From CAKSXP01 sp964609305 (GTDB lineage: Bacteria; Bacillota; Clostridia; Oscillospirales; Oscillospiraceae): 64,000 bases of DNA. The stretch spans positions 12,700-76,699 of the forward strand of contig CAZSRK010000003.1 of the NCBI GenBank assembly GCA_964609305.1, written 5' to 3'. This document shows, piece after piece, positions 51,153-60,014 of the stretch; positions within the stretch are counted from its first letter, which is position 1, and each line of letters opens with the position of its first letter. The notes under the pieces were generated by a model that was not told the DNA's origin, searched no databases, and worked only from the letters and a program-made list of their open reading frames with translations. The translations under genes were made by a program, and so were the position numbers.

Positions 51153-51181
51153 ATTTTATCGCGTTTTATGTCTCACGACAA
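51153..51181 (-). promoter_or_regulatory. gap promoter
   Basis: On the minus strand TTGTCG (51181-51176), 17 bases, TAAAAT (51158-51153). An inverted repeat TGCAC-N6-GTGCA (51234-51249) lies upstream; nothing else is seen in the 388-base gap except the next promoter. Confidence 0.55.
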
Positions 51182-51408
51182 CAGCAATATAACACCAAAA
51201 CACGAATTTTCCCTTAAAACGTCAACTAAATATTGCACATTTTCGTGCATAAAGCGCACAGGAAAGCGGATTCGCGTGCAAAATCCGGACTAATATACGG
51301 TCGTTATCGTACATTATGACGTTATAACATGTGATATGTATGTACCGTGCTGAATGGGCGTTTACGGGAAAGATAACCGCAAAATTCGACAAGATTCGAT
51401 AAAGATTG

Positions 51409-51437
51409 TTGTTTGCCGCGGGCGAATCTGTTAGAAT
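51409..51437 (+). promoter_or_regulatory. promoter of the kinase-like gene
   Basis: TTGTTT (51409-51414), 17 bases, TAGAAT (51432-51437), 45 bases before the start codon. Confidence 0.55.
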
Positions 51438-51481
51438 GGATAATATGAAGTAAAATGCAAATCCTACCACGGGAGGTAGCT

Positions 51482-52555
51482 ATGGCAATAGATCATTTTG
51501 CTTTAAGCTCGATATTCGACGTTTCCGGAGACGCCGTGTTCGGTGTCAGAGATGGCAGGACGGAATTTATGAATCCCCGCGCCCGCGCGATCTTCGGAGA
51601 CAGAGACCCATTCGGGCTGATGCCGCTGGAGTTTATGCAGGCTCCTGACGAGAATATGTGTTTTACTGTGGAGATAGACGGCGCGGCCTATTCGGTCTCG
51701 GCTGCGTGCAGCGACGGGCTCTGGCTCATATGCCTGCGAACAGACGGAGACCCCGGGACCGATGATGACGGACGGCCGATGCCGGGCACGCTGGCCAATC
51801 TTTCAGGTCGGCTGAGCGACGCTGCGATGACGATGCGCGCTGCGGTATCGGGGATAAATGAGCGTGCGGAGTTTGGAATGTTTGATCTCGGCGATTACAG
51901 CAGCGTGCTGTATCATCAGATCTTCCGCATCCAGCGCCTGGCAGAGAACCTGAAAGTTCTCGAATGCGGAAAAAGCCTGTATCTGCGCCGGCATACGTAC
52001 GATATGGCGGAGCTGATCGGCAACCTTGTCGACAGCGTAAACCATTTTTTCGCCGGGAAAATTGGGCTTGACATATCCACCGGCGGTGAAACGCTTCTGG
52101 CTGATGTTGACGAAAGCCGCATAACACAGATGGTACTCAACGTCCTGACAAACAGCATATCACGCATGGGGGAAGACAGCCAGGTGACCGTATCTCTCCG
52201 TCCGCGCGGCGGCAGCGTCGTGATAACCGTGAGCGACAACTGCGGCGGGATACCGCCCGAGGTGCTCGGAAGCGTGTTTGCACGGTACGCTTCGACCGAT
52301 GTGTCCTCGATGGCGGACGGTGTGGGTATCGGCCTTGCCGCAGCACAGGGTATTGCCCGGGCGCATGGGGGAACGATACTACTGGAAAGCCGCGAGGGCG
52401 TCGGCACCTCCGTGAGCATGGTCCTGCCGCGCCAGACGGATGACCGCATGAACGCGCCGGAATGGTCCGTCGGCCCGGACGGGATGGACCTGCTGCTCAC
52501 CGGCCTGTCCTGTGTGCTCGGCAAAGAGTATTACAACGAGAAATATATGGACTGA
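51482..52555 (+). CDS. soluble PAS/HATPase histidine-kinase-like protein lacking the usual His
   Basis: 357 residues, no membrane segment. Residues about 8-85 read as a PAS-like sensor (FDVSGDAVFGVRDGRTEFMNP). The helical region that should hold the phosphoacceptor reads LANLSGRLSDAAMTMRAAV, where kinases have NxSHELRTPL; the His is Gly. The C-terminal ATP-binding domain is complete: N box QMVLNVLTNSIS, G1 SDNCGGIP, G2 GVGIGLAAAQGIARAHGG. It may be an ATPase that acts on a protein other than by autophosphorylation, or use a different His. No response regulator adjoins. ATG 51482 follows GGGAGG. Confidence 0.75.
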   Translation: MAIDHFALSSIFDVSGDAVFGVRDGRTEFMNPRARAIFGDRDPFGLMPLEFMQAPDENMCFTVEIDGAAYSVSAACSDGLWLICLRTDGDPGTDDDGRPMPGTLANLSGRLSDAAMTMRAAVSGINERAEFGMFDLGDYSSVLYHQIFRIQRLAENLKVLECGKSLYLRRHTYDMAELIGNLVDSVNHFFAGKIGLDISTGGETLLADVDESRITQMVLNVLTNSISRMGEDSQVTVSLRPRGGSVVITVSDNCGGIPPEVLGSVFARYASTDVSSMADGVGIGLAAAQGIARAHGGTILLESREGVGTSVSMVLPRQTDDRMNAPEWSVGPDGMDLLLTGLSCVLGKEYYNEKYMD

Positions 52556-52559
52556 AGTC

Positions 52560-52601
52560 CGAAGTGTCCGTGCGCGAAAGACGCACGGATACTTCGTTTT
52601 T
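52560..52601 (+). terminator. intrinsic terminator after the kinase-like gene
   Basis: CGAAGTGTCCGTGCG and CGCACGGATACTTCG, seven-base loop, TTTTT tail; one G-U pair. Confidence 0.88.
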
Positions 52602-52605
52602 CCCC

Positions 52606-52634
52606 TTGTGTTAATGGGGCAAATGTGGTAAAAT
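52606..52634 (+). promoter_or_regulatory. promoter of the Asp23-nusB-recN cluster
   Basis: TTGTGT (52606-52611), 17 bases, TAAAAT (52629-52634) with an extended TGG. It lies 95 bases before the first gene. Confidence 0.65.
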
Positions 52635-52728
52635 ACAGCGAAGTACCAGGTGCCCGGCGTGCCGGACAGTGCTGATCCGGCGGCAGTATGCGGCAATTTG
52701 GTACAAAACATCACGGGAGGTAATCGTA

Positions 52729-53091
52729 ATGCCTGAGAATTATATAACTGCCGCGGGTGAACACGGCAACATAAATATATCCGAAGATGTCATCTCCGTC
52801 GTGGTCGGAACGGCTCTGGCCGAGGTCGACGGCGTCGCCGGCACCGCCGGCTCCGTGGGCGGAGAGCTGGCCGAGTTTTTCGGCAAGAAATCGCCCTCCA
52901 AGGGTGTCAAGGTCGCTTTCGACGACGGAAAGATAATAGTCGATGTCATAATACTCGTGCATTTCGGCTGCAACATCGTCTCCGTGGGTAAGAAGGTGCA
53001 GGATGCGGTTACGACCGCCATCGAGTCCATGACCGGCCTCAAGGCGCAGGTCAACGTCCGCATTTCCGGCGTCGCATTCGATAAGAACTGA
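52729..53091 (+). CDS. Asp23/Gls24 envelope stress protein (YqhY-like)
   Basis: 120 residues: the Asp23/Gls24 domain with ISEDVISVVVGTALAEVDGVAG at the start and VDVIILVHFGCNIVSVGKKVQDAV after the Lys/Ser-rich middle. ATG 52729 follows GGGAGG. As in Bacillus, where yqhY sits beside accA/accD-nusB, it precedes nusB. The family has been linked to cell-envelope stress and lipid synthesis; the exact role is not settled. Confidence 0.92.
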   Translation: MPENYITAAGEHGNINISEDVISVVVGTALAEVDGVAGTAGSVGGELAEFFGKKSPSKGVKVAFDDGKIIVDVIILVHFGCNIVSVGKKVQDAVTTAIESMTGLKAQVNVRISGVAFDKN

Positions 53092-53114
53092 TTTTCGTCA
53101 GCGGGGAGATAGAT

Positions 53115-53588
53115 ATGACCAGGACAGCGGCTAGAGAGATCGCGGTGCGCCTTTCATTTGGCGAGGCCATGACCGGTGCCGGCTCGGCCGGGCAGTTTTT
53201 TGACAGCGAGTATTACGGTTCCCTGTCGGGTGAGGACGAGCTTTTTTCGGAATACCCGGGGGATAAGGAGCGGGAGTATATAACCGAGCTTGTTACGGGC
53301 GTGTCCCAAAAGCGCGCGGAGCTTGACGCATATATCGAAAAGTACTCCCGAGGATGGAAACTTGGCAGGATTTCCCGCATAAGCCTGGCCGTTCTCCGCT
53401 GCTGCATGCATGAAATACTCTATATGCCCGACGTGCCCAACGCCGCTTCGATCAACGAGGCGGTGGAGCTGGCCAAGGGCTACGAGGAGCCGGAGACCGT
53501 TTCATTCATAAACGGCATCCTTGGCAGCTTCGTTCGGGGGGAGATTGAAAATGGACAGTCAGATACTGACAGTAACGGCGCTGAATAA
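53115..53588 (+). CDS. nusB: transcription antitermination factor NusB
   Basis: 157 residues, all-helical NusB fold: MTRTAAREIAVRLSF, WKLGRISRISLAVLRCCMHEIL and NAASINEAVELAKGYEEPETVSFINGIL are the family signature. With NusE (S10) it forms the boxA-binding complex for rRNA transcription. The C-terminal 15 residues are polar and unconserved, overlapping the start of xseA by 38 bases. Confidence 0.95.
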   Translation: MTRTAAREIAVRLSFGEAMTGAGSAGQFFDSEYYGSLSGEDELFSEYPGDKEREYITELVTGVSQKRAELDAYIEKYSRGWKLGRISRISLAVLRCCMHEILYMPDVPNAASINEAVELAKGYEEPETVSFINGILGSFVRGEIENGQSDTDSNGAE

Positions 53589-54750
53589 CCGAATAAAGGA
53601 CCTTTTTGAGCTCGACCCGCTTCTTGCAGACGTCTGCGTGAGGGGCGAGCTCTCAAATTATAAGATGTATCCCTCCGGGCACCATTACTTCACGCTCAAG
53701 GATAAGGACAGCGCGCTGCGCTGCGTAATGTTCCGCAGCAGCGCCTCGAGGCTGCGCTTCCGTCCTGAAAACGGCATGAGTGTGACGGCGCGGGGCTCTG
53801 TGAGGGTATATACCCGCGATGGGGCATACCAGCTTTATTGCAGCTCAATCAGCCCCGAGGGCGCCGGGGACCTGCAGATCGCATTTGAACAGCTCAAGGC
53901 AAAGCTGGACGCGGAGGGACTGTTTGACCGGGCGCATAAAAAGCCTTTGCCAAAATACCCGGGACGCATCGCCGTTATCACGTCGTCGGCCGGGGCCGCC
54001 GTGCGTGATATAATCCGCGTACTGGGAAAACGCTGGCCGCTGTGCGAGGTGGTCGTGCTGCCAGTGCGCGTACAGGGGGTGGAGGCCCCGCCTGAGATAG
54101 TCGGCGCGATACGCTATGCCAATCGCTGGAAGGTTGCCGACCTCATCATTACGGGCCGCGGCGGCGGCTCGATAGAGGATCTTTGGGCGTTCAACGATGA
54201 ACGTGTGGCAAGGGCCATTTACGAATCCGAGCTGCCCGTCATATCTGCCGTCGGGCACGAGCCGGATGTCACCATCGCCGATTACGTCGCGGATCTGCGT
54301 GCGGCCACGCCGTCGAACGCGGCGGAGCTGTCGGTGCCGGATATCCAGGAGTTTGCTGCGGCGCTGCAAACGACGCGCACACGCCTTGACCGGGCGCTGG
54401 ATAAGAAGCTTTCGCAGTGTGCCGACAGGCTGCGCGACCTGTCCGGCCGCCGTGTTATAACCAATCCAGCGGCCTATGTCGAGCAGAAACGGATGGAGCT
54501 CGACTATGCCGCTGAAAAGCTCGCGACCGCGGCGCATAGAAAGTTTTCAGCGAAGCGAGAGGAATATGTCGCGCTGGCCGCAAAACTCGATGCACTCAGC
54601 CCGCTGAAGGTGCTCGCACGCGGTTACTGCGTGGCGACGCTCGGGGACGGAAGCCTGCTCAGAAGCGTGAAACAGACGCAGGCAGGCGACAGGCTCAGCC
54701 TGCGCCTTTCGGATGGCAGCGTGGGTTGCCGGATAACGGAGGATGAATGA
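53551..54750 (+). CDS. xseA: exodeoxyribonuclease VII large subunit
   Basis: 399 residues with an N-terminal OB fold (LTVTALNNRIKDLFELDPLLADVCVRGELSNYK), the catalytic region (AVITSSAGAAVRDI, GRGGGSIEDLWAFNDE, SAVGHEPDVTIADYVADLRAATPS) and a long coiled-coil C-terminus. It degrades single-stranded DNA from both ends with XseB. ATG 53551 lies inside the nusB end after GGGGGGA. Overlaps xseB. Confidence 0.95.
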   Translation: MDSQILTVTALNNRIKDLFELDPLLADVCVRGELSNYKMYPSGHHYFTLKDKDSALRCVMFRSSASRLRFRPENGMSVTARGSVRVYTRDGAYQLYCSSISPEGAGDLQIAFEQLKAKLDAEGLFDRAHKKPLPKYPGRIAVITSSAGAAVRDIIRVLGKRWPLCEVVVLPVRVQGVEAPPEIVGAIRYANRWKVADLIITGRGGGSIEDLWAFNDERVARAIYESELPVISAVGHEPDVTIADYVADLRAATPSNAAELSVPDIQEFAAALQTTRTRLDRALDKKLSQCADRLRDLSGRRVITNPAAYVEQKRMELDYAAEKLATAAHRKFSAKREEYVALAAKLDALSPLKVLARGYCVATLGDGSLLRSVKQTQAGDRLSLRLSDGSVGCRITEDE

Positions 54751-54980
54751 TGGAAAACAAAGCAAATTTTGAACAGTCTCTGGCCAGGTTGGGTGAGATC
54801 GTGACACAGCTTGAGAAGGGCGAGGCCCCGCTTGCGGAGTCACTTGCCCTGTTCGAGGAGGGCACCGCGCTCATAACCGCCTGTACAAAGCTGCTTGATG
54901 AGGCCGAACAGAAGGTCGTTAAGCTGCGCAAAGGAGCCGACAGCTCGCCGGAGGAGCTTCCCTTCGATGCGGAGGAGTGA
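54750..54980 (+). CDS. xseB: exodeoxyribonuclease VII small subunit
   Basis: 76 residues: FEQSLARLGEIVTQLEKGEAPLAESLALFEEG is the family signature, then a helical segment and an acidic tail. Several copies bind one XseA. ATG 54750 is seven bases after CGGAGG and shares its A with the xseA stop (TGATG); ATG 54747 is possible. Confidence 0.93.
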   Translation: MENKANFEQSLARLGEIVTQLEKGEAPLAESLALFEEGTALITACTKLLDEAEQKVVKLRKGADSSPEELPFDAEE

Positions 54981-54983
54981 GCC

Positions 54984-55856
54984 ATGACGGCCTATGAGAG
55001 CTATCTTGCCCTTTTTGAGAGGGAACTTGAGAAAAGCTTTGTCAGCGCGCAGGATATGCCGCAGCACAGGCTGATAGAGGCCATGCGTTACAGCCTTCTT
55101 GCGGGAGGGAAGCGTATAAGGCCCGTGCTCGTGCTGGAGTTCTGCGCGGCGGCCGGAGGCAAGGCGGAAACGGCGATACCGGCGGCGCTCGCGGTCGAAT
55201 ATCTTCATACCTATTCGCTTATCCACGACGACCTTCCCTGTATGGACAACGATACTCTGCGCCGCGGGAAACCGACAAATCATACGGTCTATGGTGAATT
55301 TACGGCGGTGCTTGCCGGCGACGCACTTCAGGCGGAGGCCTTCGGCGTCATACTTCGCAGCGCGCTTCCGGCGCAGGTTCGCTGTGACTGTGCAAAGTAT
55401 CTGGCTGGTGCAGCAGGAGTTGACGGCATCTGCGGCGGTCAGCAGCTCGATATGGAGGGCGACGGAAAGCCTCTGACCGAGCAGCAGCTTCAGGAGATAC
55501 AGTCCCGAAAGACAGTCTCTCTAATCAGCGCCGCCTGCGCAATGGGCGCCGTCTGCGGCGGCGCGTCCGCACAGCAGGTCGAGTCTGCGCTCATATTCGG
55601 CGCCGCGCTCGGCGCCGCGTTCCAGATACGCGACGATATGCTCGACGTCCTGTCGACCGAGGCCGAGCTGGGTAAAAACATAGGCTCGGACGCAAGGGAG
55701 GGCAAAACGACCTATATGTCGCTTTATGGTCAGCAGCGGTGTCAGCACATGGTAGAAAGGCTCAGCAAATATGCAAAAGACACCGTGCAAAACGCCTTTC
55801 CTGATGGAGCAGAACTTATTGAACTTGTCGATATGCTCATAAATCGGGTGAAATAA
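54984..55856 (+). CDS. ispA: polyprenyl diphosphate synthase, FPP synthase type
   Basis: 290 residues. Both Asp-rich motifs are present: HDDLPCMDNDTLRRG and RDDMLDV, along with GGKRIRP and GGQQLDM. It condenses DMAPP and IPP into farnesyl diphosphate for cell-wall lipid carriers and quinones. ATG 54984 starts three bases after xseB. The final step uses products made by the next gene's pathway (dxs). Confidence 0.93.
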   Translation: MTAYESYLALFERELEKSFVSAQDMPQHRLIEAMRYSLLAGGKRIRPVLVLEFCAAAGGKAETAIPAALAVEYLHTYSLIHDDLPCMDNDTLRRGKPTNHTVYGEFTAVLAGDALQAEAFGVILRSALPAQVRCDCAKYLAGAAGVDGICGGQQLDMEGDGKPLTEQQLQEIQSRKTVSLISAACAMGAVCGGASAQQVESALIFGAALGAAFQIRDDMLDVLSTEAELGKNIGSDAREGKTTYMSLYGQQRCQHMVERLSKYAKDTVQNAFPDGAELIELVDMLINRVK

Positions 55857-55893
55857 GCGTAGAATCTAGCAAGAGTATGTTCACCCGCAGATT

Positions 55894-55924
55894 ATCGCCT
55901 GCATCTATTGAAAAAGCAGGCGAT
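55894..55924 (+). terminator. weak hairpin between ispA and dxs
   Basis: ATCGCCTGC and GCAGGCGAT form a nine-pair stem with a 13-base loop, followed only by ATTTGC. Probably an attenuator or weak terminator. Confidence 0.4.
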
Positions 55925-56011
55925 ATTTGCTATTATATCCATGTATGCCCTTAAATAACGTGTCTGGGCAGGAAATAACTGCGGGAAGTGAAAAGCCCGC
56001 AATGAGGATAT

Positions 56012-57877
56012 ATGCAAATGAGTATTTTGGAAAACATTAATACACCGGAGCAGCTGCGGGAGCTTGACGAGGGCCAGCTTTCCGAGCTCTGCGCGGAGCT
56101 CCGTCAGTTTCTGATAGATAACGTTTCAAAAACCGGAGGGCATCTGGCCTCCAACCTTGGCGCTGTGGAGCTTACCGTTGCGCTGCATCGTGTGTACGAC
56201 GTTTCACGTGACCGCGTGGTGTTCGATGTTGGACATCAGAGCTATGTCCACAAGATTCTGACAGGCCGGCGGGACAGGTTCTATTCCCTCCGCACGCTCG
56301 ACGGGATCTCCGGATTTCCCAAGCCCTGCGAGTCGCAGTCCGATGCGTTTATCGCCGGGCACGCCTCGACCTCTATCTCGGCGGCGCTGGGAATGGCTCG
56401 GGCCAGGACGATCCTGCACGAGGACTATGCCGTCGCTGCAGTCATCGGCGACGGGGCGCTGACAGGTGGCCTTGCATATGAGGGGCTCAGTGACGCCGGA
56501 GAGAGCGGTGAGGCGCTGGTCGTCGTACTCAACGACAACGGCATGAGCATCAGCCGCAATGTCGGCGGTATCGAGAGGCTGCTGTCCCGTTCACGCGTGC
56601 GCCCCGGTTATCTCAATTTTAAGCGGTTTTACCGCCGTACGGTGGGCAAAATCACGCCGCTGTACCGCTTTGCCCACAGCGTAAAGGAAAAAATAAAGGC
56701 TCTTATCCTGCACACGGGAATGTTCGAGGATCTGGGCTTTTATTATCTCGGGCCCATAGACGGACACGATGTATTGAAGATCGAGGCCGCGCTGCGCTGG
56801 GCCCGCGAATTGGGCGAGCCGGTGCTGGTACATGTCATAACGCGCAAGGGCAAGGGCTATGGCCTTGCCGAGGAAAACCCCGGCATATACCACGGAATCA
56901 ATCCGTTTGACCCCGAAAAAGGGGTGCTGCCGGCCACGGGGGAGGATTTTGCCGCCGTGTTCGGTGAAGAGCTGTGTAAAATGGCTGAGAATAACGAGAG
57001 AATAACCGCCATAACGGCCGCCATGGCGCTTGGAACCGGCCTTGCCGACTTTGCCGAGCGATATCCGGAGCGGTTTTTCGACGTCGGCATCGCCGAGGGG
57101 CATGCCGTGACCATGGCCGCAGGCATGGCAAAGCAGGGCCTTGTTCCCGTTGCGGCAATATACTCGACCTTCCTGCAGCGTGCATACGATATGCTCATCC
57201 ACGACGTGGCGCTGCAGAAGCTGCATGTCGTCCTTGCCGTTGCCCGAGCCGGGATAGTCGGACGCGACGGAGAGACGCACAACGGTGTGTTCGATGTCAG
57301 CTATCTGACGAGTGTGCCGAATATGGCGATATTCTGCCCGTCGTCTTTTGCGGAACTGCGTGACATGCTGCATCTGGCTGTGGATAAGATCAGAGGACCT
57401 GTAGCCATACGCTATCCCCGCGGCGGCGAGGGAGTATACCGATCGACGACGGCCAAGGACCCCGTAGTCGTGCTCAGAGAGGGAAAACAGATCTGCATCA
57501 TAAGCTACGGGATCATGATAAACCAGTGTCTGAAAGCGACGAAACTTCTCGAGGATCGCGGGTACAGTGTAAAGCTTGTAAAGCTCAACCTTATAAACCC
57601 GTTGGACGGAGCGAAACTCGCGACCCTGGCCGGAGAGTGCGGTAATGTGCTTGTTGTCGAGGACGTTTGCAATGCCGGCTGCGTTGGCGAGCGGCTGCTC
57701 TGTGCGGCGGAAAAGGCCGGGGTGCTTTTCCACAGCGCCAGGCTTCTGAACCTCGGAAACGGCATTGTGACCCACGGCGGCACCGAGAGGCTGTACTCAG
57801 TGCTCGGCCTGGACGCCGAGTCGATCGCAGATACCGCGGCGGATATGCTTCCGTCTGCGAATGTGGGGGAGCGGTAA
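56012..57877 (+). CDS. dxs: 1-deoxy-D-xylulose-5-phosphate synthase
   Basis: 621 residues. The thiamine site has GDGALTGGLAYE, DGHDVLKIEAAL and the VFDVGHQSYVHKILTGR N-terminus. The pyrimidine and transketolase C-terminal parts contain HNGVFDVSYLTSVPNMAIFCPS and the Arg/Pro-rich YPRGGEGV. It starts the MEP isoprenoid pathway from pyruvate and glyceraldehyde 3-phosphate. GAGG lies before ATG 56012 (ATG 56018 also possible). Adjacent to ispA, which uses the pathway's product. Confidence 0.95.
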   Translation: MQMSILENINTPEQLRELDEGQLSELCAELRQFLIDNVSKTGGHLASNLGAVELTVALHRVYDVSRDRVVFDVGHQSYVHKILTGRRDRFYSLRTLDGISGFPKPCESQSDAFIAGHASTSISAALGMARARTILHEDYAVAAVIGDGALTGGLAYEGLSDAGESGEALVVVLNDNGMSISRNVGGIERLLSRSRVRPGYLNFKRFYRRTVGKITPLYRFAHSVKEKIKALILHTGMFEDLGFYYLGPIDGHDVLKIEAALRWARELGEPVLVHVITRKGKGYGLAEENPGIYHGINPFDPEKGVLPATGEDFAAVFGEELCKMAENNERITAITAAMALGTGLADFAERYPERFFDVGIAEGHAVTMAAGMAKQGLVPVAAIYSTFLQRAYDMLIHDVALQKLHVVLAVARAGIVGRDGETHNGVFDVSYLTSVPNMAIFCPSSFAELRDMLHLAVDKIRGPVAIRYPRGGEGVYRSTTAKDPVVVLREGKQICIISYGIMINQCLKATKLLEDRGYSVKLVKLNLINPLDGAKLATLAGECGNVLVVEDVCNAGCVGERLLCAAEKAGVLFHSARLLNLGNGIVTHGGTERLYSVLGLDAESIADTAADMLPSANVGER

Positions 57878-57881
57878 ACCG

Positions 57882-58694
57882 GTGAAAAAACAAAGGCTTG
57901 ATCAGCTCGTGTTCGACCTGGGCCTTGCGCCCAGCCGTGAGCGTGCGAAAACGACAATAATGAGCGGACTGGTATTCGTCGACGGCCAGCGTGCGGACAA
58001 GCCCGGCATGTCCGTGTCGCCGGAGAGCAAAGTAGAGCTGCGCGGCGAGGTAATGCCCTATGTCAGCCGCGGCGGACTGAAACTGGAAAAGGCGCTGAAA
58101 GTGTTCGGCATTGAGCCGCGGGGGCTAACCTGCATAGACTGCGGCGCATCCACGGGCGGCTTTACGGATGTCCTGCTCCAAAACGGAGCAAAAAGGGTAT
58201 ATGCCGTTGATGTCGGATACGGCCAGCTCGCATGGAGCCTGCGCCAGGACCCGCGTGTTGTCACGATGGAGCGCACGAACGTGCGCTATCTCACGCATGA
58301 ACAGATACCCGAGGATATCGATCTTGCCGTCATGGACCTTAGCTTTATATCGCTGCGTCTGGTCCTGCGACCGGTGTATGAGCTGCTGCGCGCCGGCGCG
58401 ATTGCCGTCTGCCTTGTAAAGCCGCAGTTCGAGGCTGGCAAGGAAAAGGTTGGCAAAAAAGGTGTCGTAAGGGACAAAAAAGTACACATCGAAGTGTTGG
58501 ATAACTTTCTGCGGTTTGCCGGGCAGGCCGGTTTTTCTGTCCTTGGCCTCGATTACTCGCCTGTTCGCGGACCGGAGGGAAATATAGAATACCTCGGCTG
58601 GCTTTGCAGGGACGGCGGCGAAAGCGCCGCGTTGGATGTCTCCGCCGTTGTGGAGGCCTCGCACGAGGAGTTTAAGGAGCGGGAAAATGGATGA
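57882..58694 (+). CDS. TlyA-family rRNA methyltransferase / hemolysin-like
   Basis: 270 residues. N-terminal S4 RNA-binding domain (RLDQLVFDLGLAPSRERAKT, GLVFVDGQRADKPG) and an FtsJ-type SAM methyltransferase (CIDCGASTGGFTDVLL; AVDVGYGQL; VVMDLSFISL). In mycobacteria TlyA 2'-O-methylates 16S and 23S rRNA and affects capreomycin. GTG 57882 follows GGGGGAG by about 11 bases. Overlaps nadK by eight bases. Confidence 0.92.
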   Translation: MKKQRLDQLVFDLGLAPSRERAKTTIMSGLVFVDGQRADKPGMSVSPESKVELRGEVMPYVSRGGLKLEKALKVFGIEPRGLTCIDCGASTGGFTDVLLQNGAKRVYAVDVGYGQLAWSLRQDPRVVTMERTNVRYLTHEQIPEDIDLAVMDLSFISLRLVLRPVYELLRAGAIAVCLVKPQFEAGKEKVGKKGVVRDKKVHIEVLDNFLRFAGQAGFSVLGLDYSPVRGPEGNIEYLGWLCRDGGESAALDVSAVVEASHEEFKERENG

Positions 58695-59553
58695 AATTAT
58701 TGCCCTGTGCCCCAATGTTTTCAGGGACGTCAAGCTGAAAACGACGCTGGAGGCAAAGCGTATCCTGGAGGAGGCCGGCTTTGAAGTTGTGATAAGCTCG
58801 GTCTTTGAGACAGACGGCAACAGAAGGATACCAAAGGAGATAGAGGTGCGCCCTATGGAGGAGACCGTCGCAAGAGCAAAGCTCATCGTCTCCTTCGGCG
58901 GCGATGGTACGATCCTGCATACGGCGCGCGCAGCCGTCGGGACTGAGGTACCTATAATCGGCGTGAACCTCGGCAATAAGGGCTTTATGGCGGAGCTGGA
59001 GCCGAACCAGCTCGACATGCTGATAAAGGCGGCCCGCGGTGAATTCACGCCCGAATACCGCATGATGCTGGACGTCGCACTCATCCGCGGCGGAAAGACT
59101 GTCTACACCGATTCTGCGCTCAATGACGTCGTCGTATCGGGTATAGCGCACACCATACACCTGAAGGCGTGGAGCGATGGGCAGCTCATGACAGAGTTTT
59201 CGGGCGACGGGGTAATTCTGGCAACGCCCACCGGTTCGACGGCCTACTCCATGTCGGCCGGCGGCCCGCTGGTTGAGCCGACAGCTCAGAACATCATCCT
59301 AACACCCATCTGTTCCCATGCGCTCAATTCGCGCAGCTTCGTGCTTGCGCCGCAGCGCGTTGTACGTGTGCAGCTTCCTAAACTTTCGGAAAACCGGCGC
59401 GCCGTGCTGGCGGCGGACGGTGGGGAGACAGTCTCTCTGCGCATGGGGGATGAGATGATAATAAAACGCTCACGATACAGGACTCTTATAGCGCACGTCG
59501 GCGACAAGAATTTTTACGACGTCGCTTATGAAAAACTGGGAGAAAGAAAATGA
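58687..59553 (+). CDS. nadK: NAD kinase
   Basis: 288 residues. FGGDGTILHTAR (the GGDG active site), INLGNKGFMAEL and TPTGSTAYSMSAGGPL are all clear. It phosphorylates NAD to NADP using ATP or polyphosphate. ATG 58687, after GGAGCGGG, lies inside the end of the TlyA gene. Overlaps argR by four bases. Confidence 0.95.
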   Translation: MDEIIALCPNVFRDVKLKTTLEAKRILEEAGFEVVISSVFETDGNRRIPKEIEVRPMEETVARAKLIVSFGGDGTILHTARAAVGTEVPIIGVNLGNKGFMAELEPNQLDMLIKAARGEFTPEYRMMLDVALIRGGKTVYTDSALNDVVVSGIAHTIHLKAWSDGQLMTEFSGDGVILATPTGSTAYSMSAGGPLVEPTAQNIILTPICSHALNSRSFVLAPQRVVRVQLPKLSENRRAVLAADGGETVSLRMGDEMIIKRSRYRTLIAHVGDKNFYDVAYEKLGERK

Positions 59554-59999
59554 AAAACGACAGACAGGCGAAAATTCTTGAAATAATAGCTTCAAAAGAT
59601 ATCGAAACGCAGTCCCAGCTTATAGAAGAGCTTAAAAAGCAGGGGATCAGCAGTACTCAGGCGACGCTCTCCCGCGATATAAAGCAGCTTCGCCTGGTCA
59701 AGGAACAGTCGCCCGACGGCACATACCGTTACAGTGCTGTTGCTCGCGGCGAGCATTTTGGCAACGAGGAGCGCCTGCGCACGGTTTTCCGTGAGAGCGT
59801 CATAAATTTTGACATGGCGCAGAACATCGTCGTTGTAAAGACCCTCTCCGGCATGGCGAACGCGGCGGCAGCAGCCATAGATGCGATGCAGATCGACGGA
59901 CTTGTCGGTACGATAGCCGGTGACGATACCATTTTCCTTGCGATGCGGGACAACCGGGCGGCGGAGGTTTTCTGCCGTGAAATACAATCGATGCTTTAA
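59550..59999 (+). CDS. argR: arginine repressor ArgR/AhrC
   Basis: 149 residues: N-terminal winged helix (QAKILEIIASKDIETQSQLIEELKK; SSTQATLSRDIKQLRL) and C-terminal arginine-binding hexamer domain (NIVVVKTLSGMANAAAAAID, DGLVGTIAGDDTIFLAMRD). In Firmicutes it represses arginine biosynthesis and sits beside recN. No arg genes are in the window. Confidence 0.95.
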   Translation: MKNDRQAKILEIIASKDIETQSQLIEELKKQGISSTQATLSRDIKQLRLVKEQSPDGTYRYSAVARGEHFGNEERLRTVFRESVINFDMAQNIVVVKTLSGMANAAAAAIDAMQIDGLVGTIAGDDTIFLAMRDNRAAEVFCREIQSML

Positions 60000-60014
60000 A
60001 GGGACTGGTGAGTT

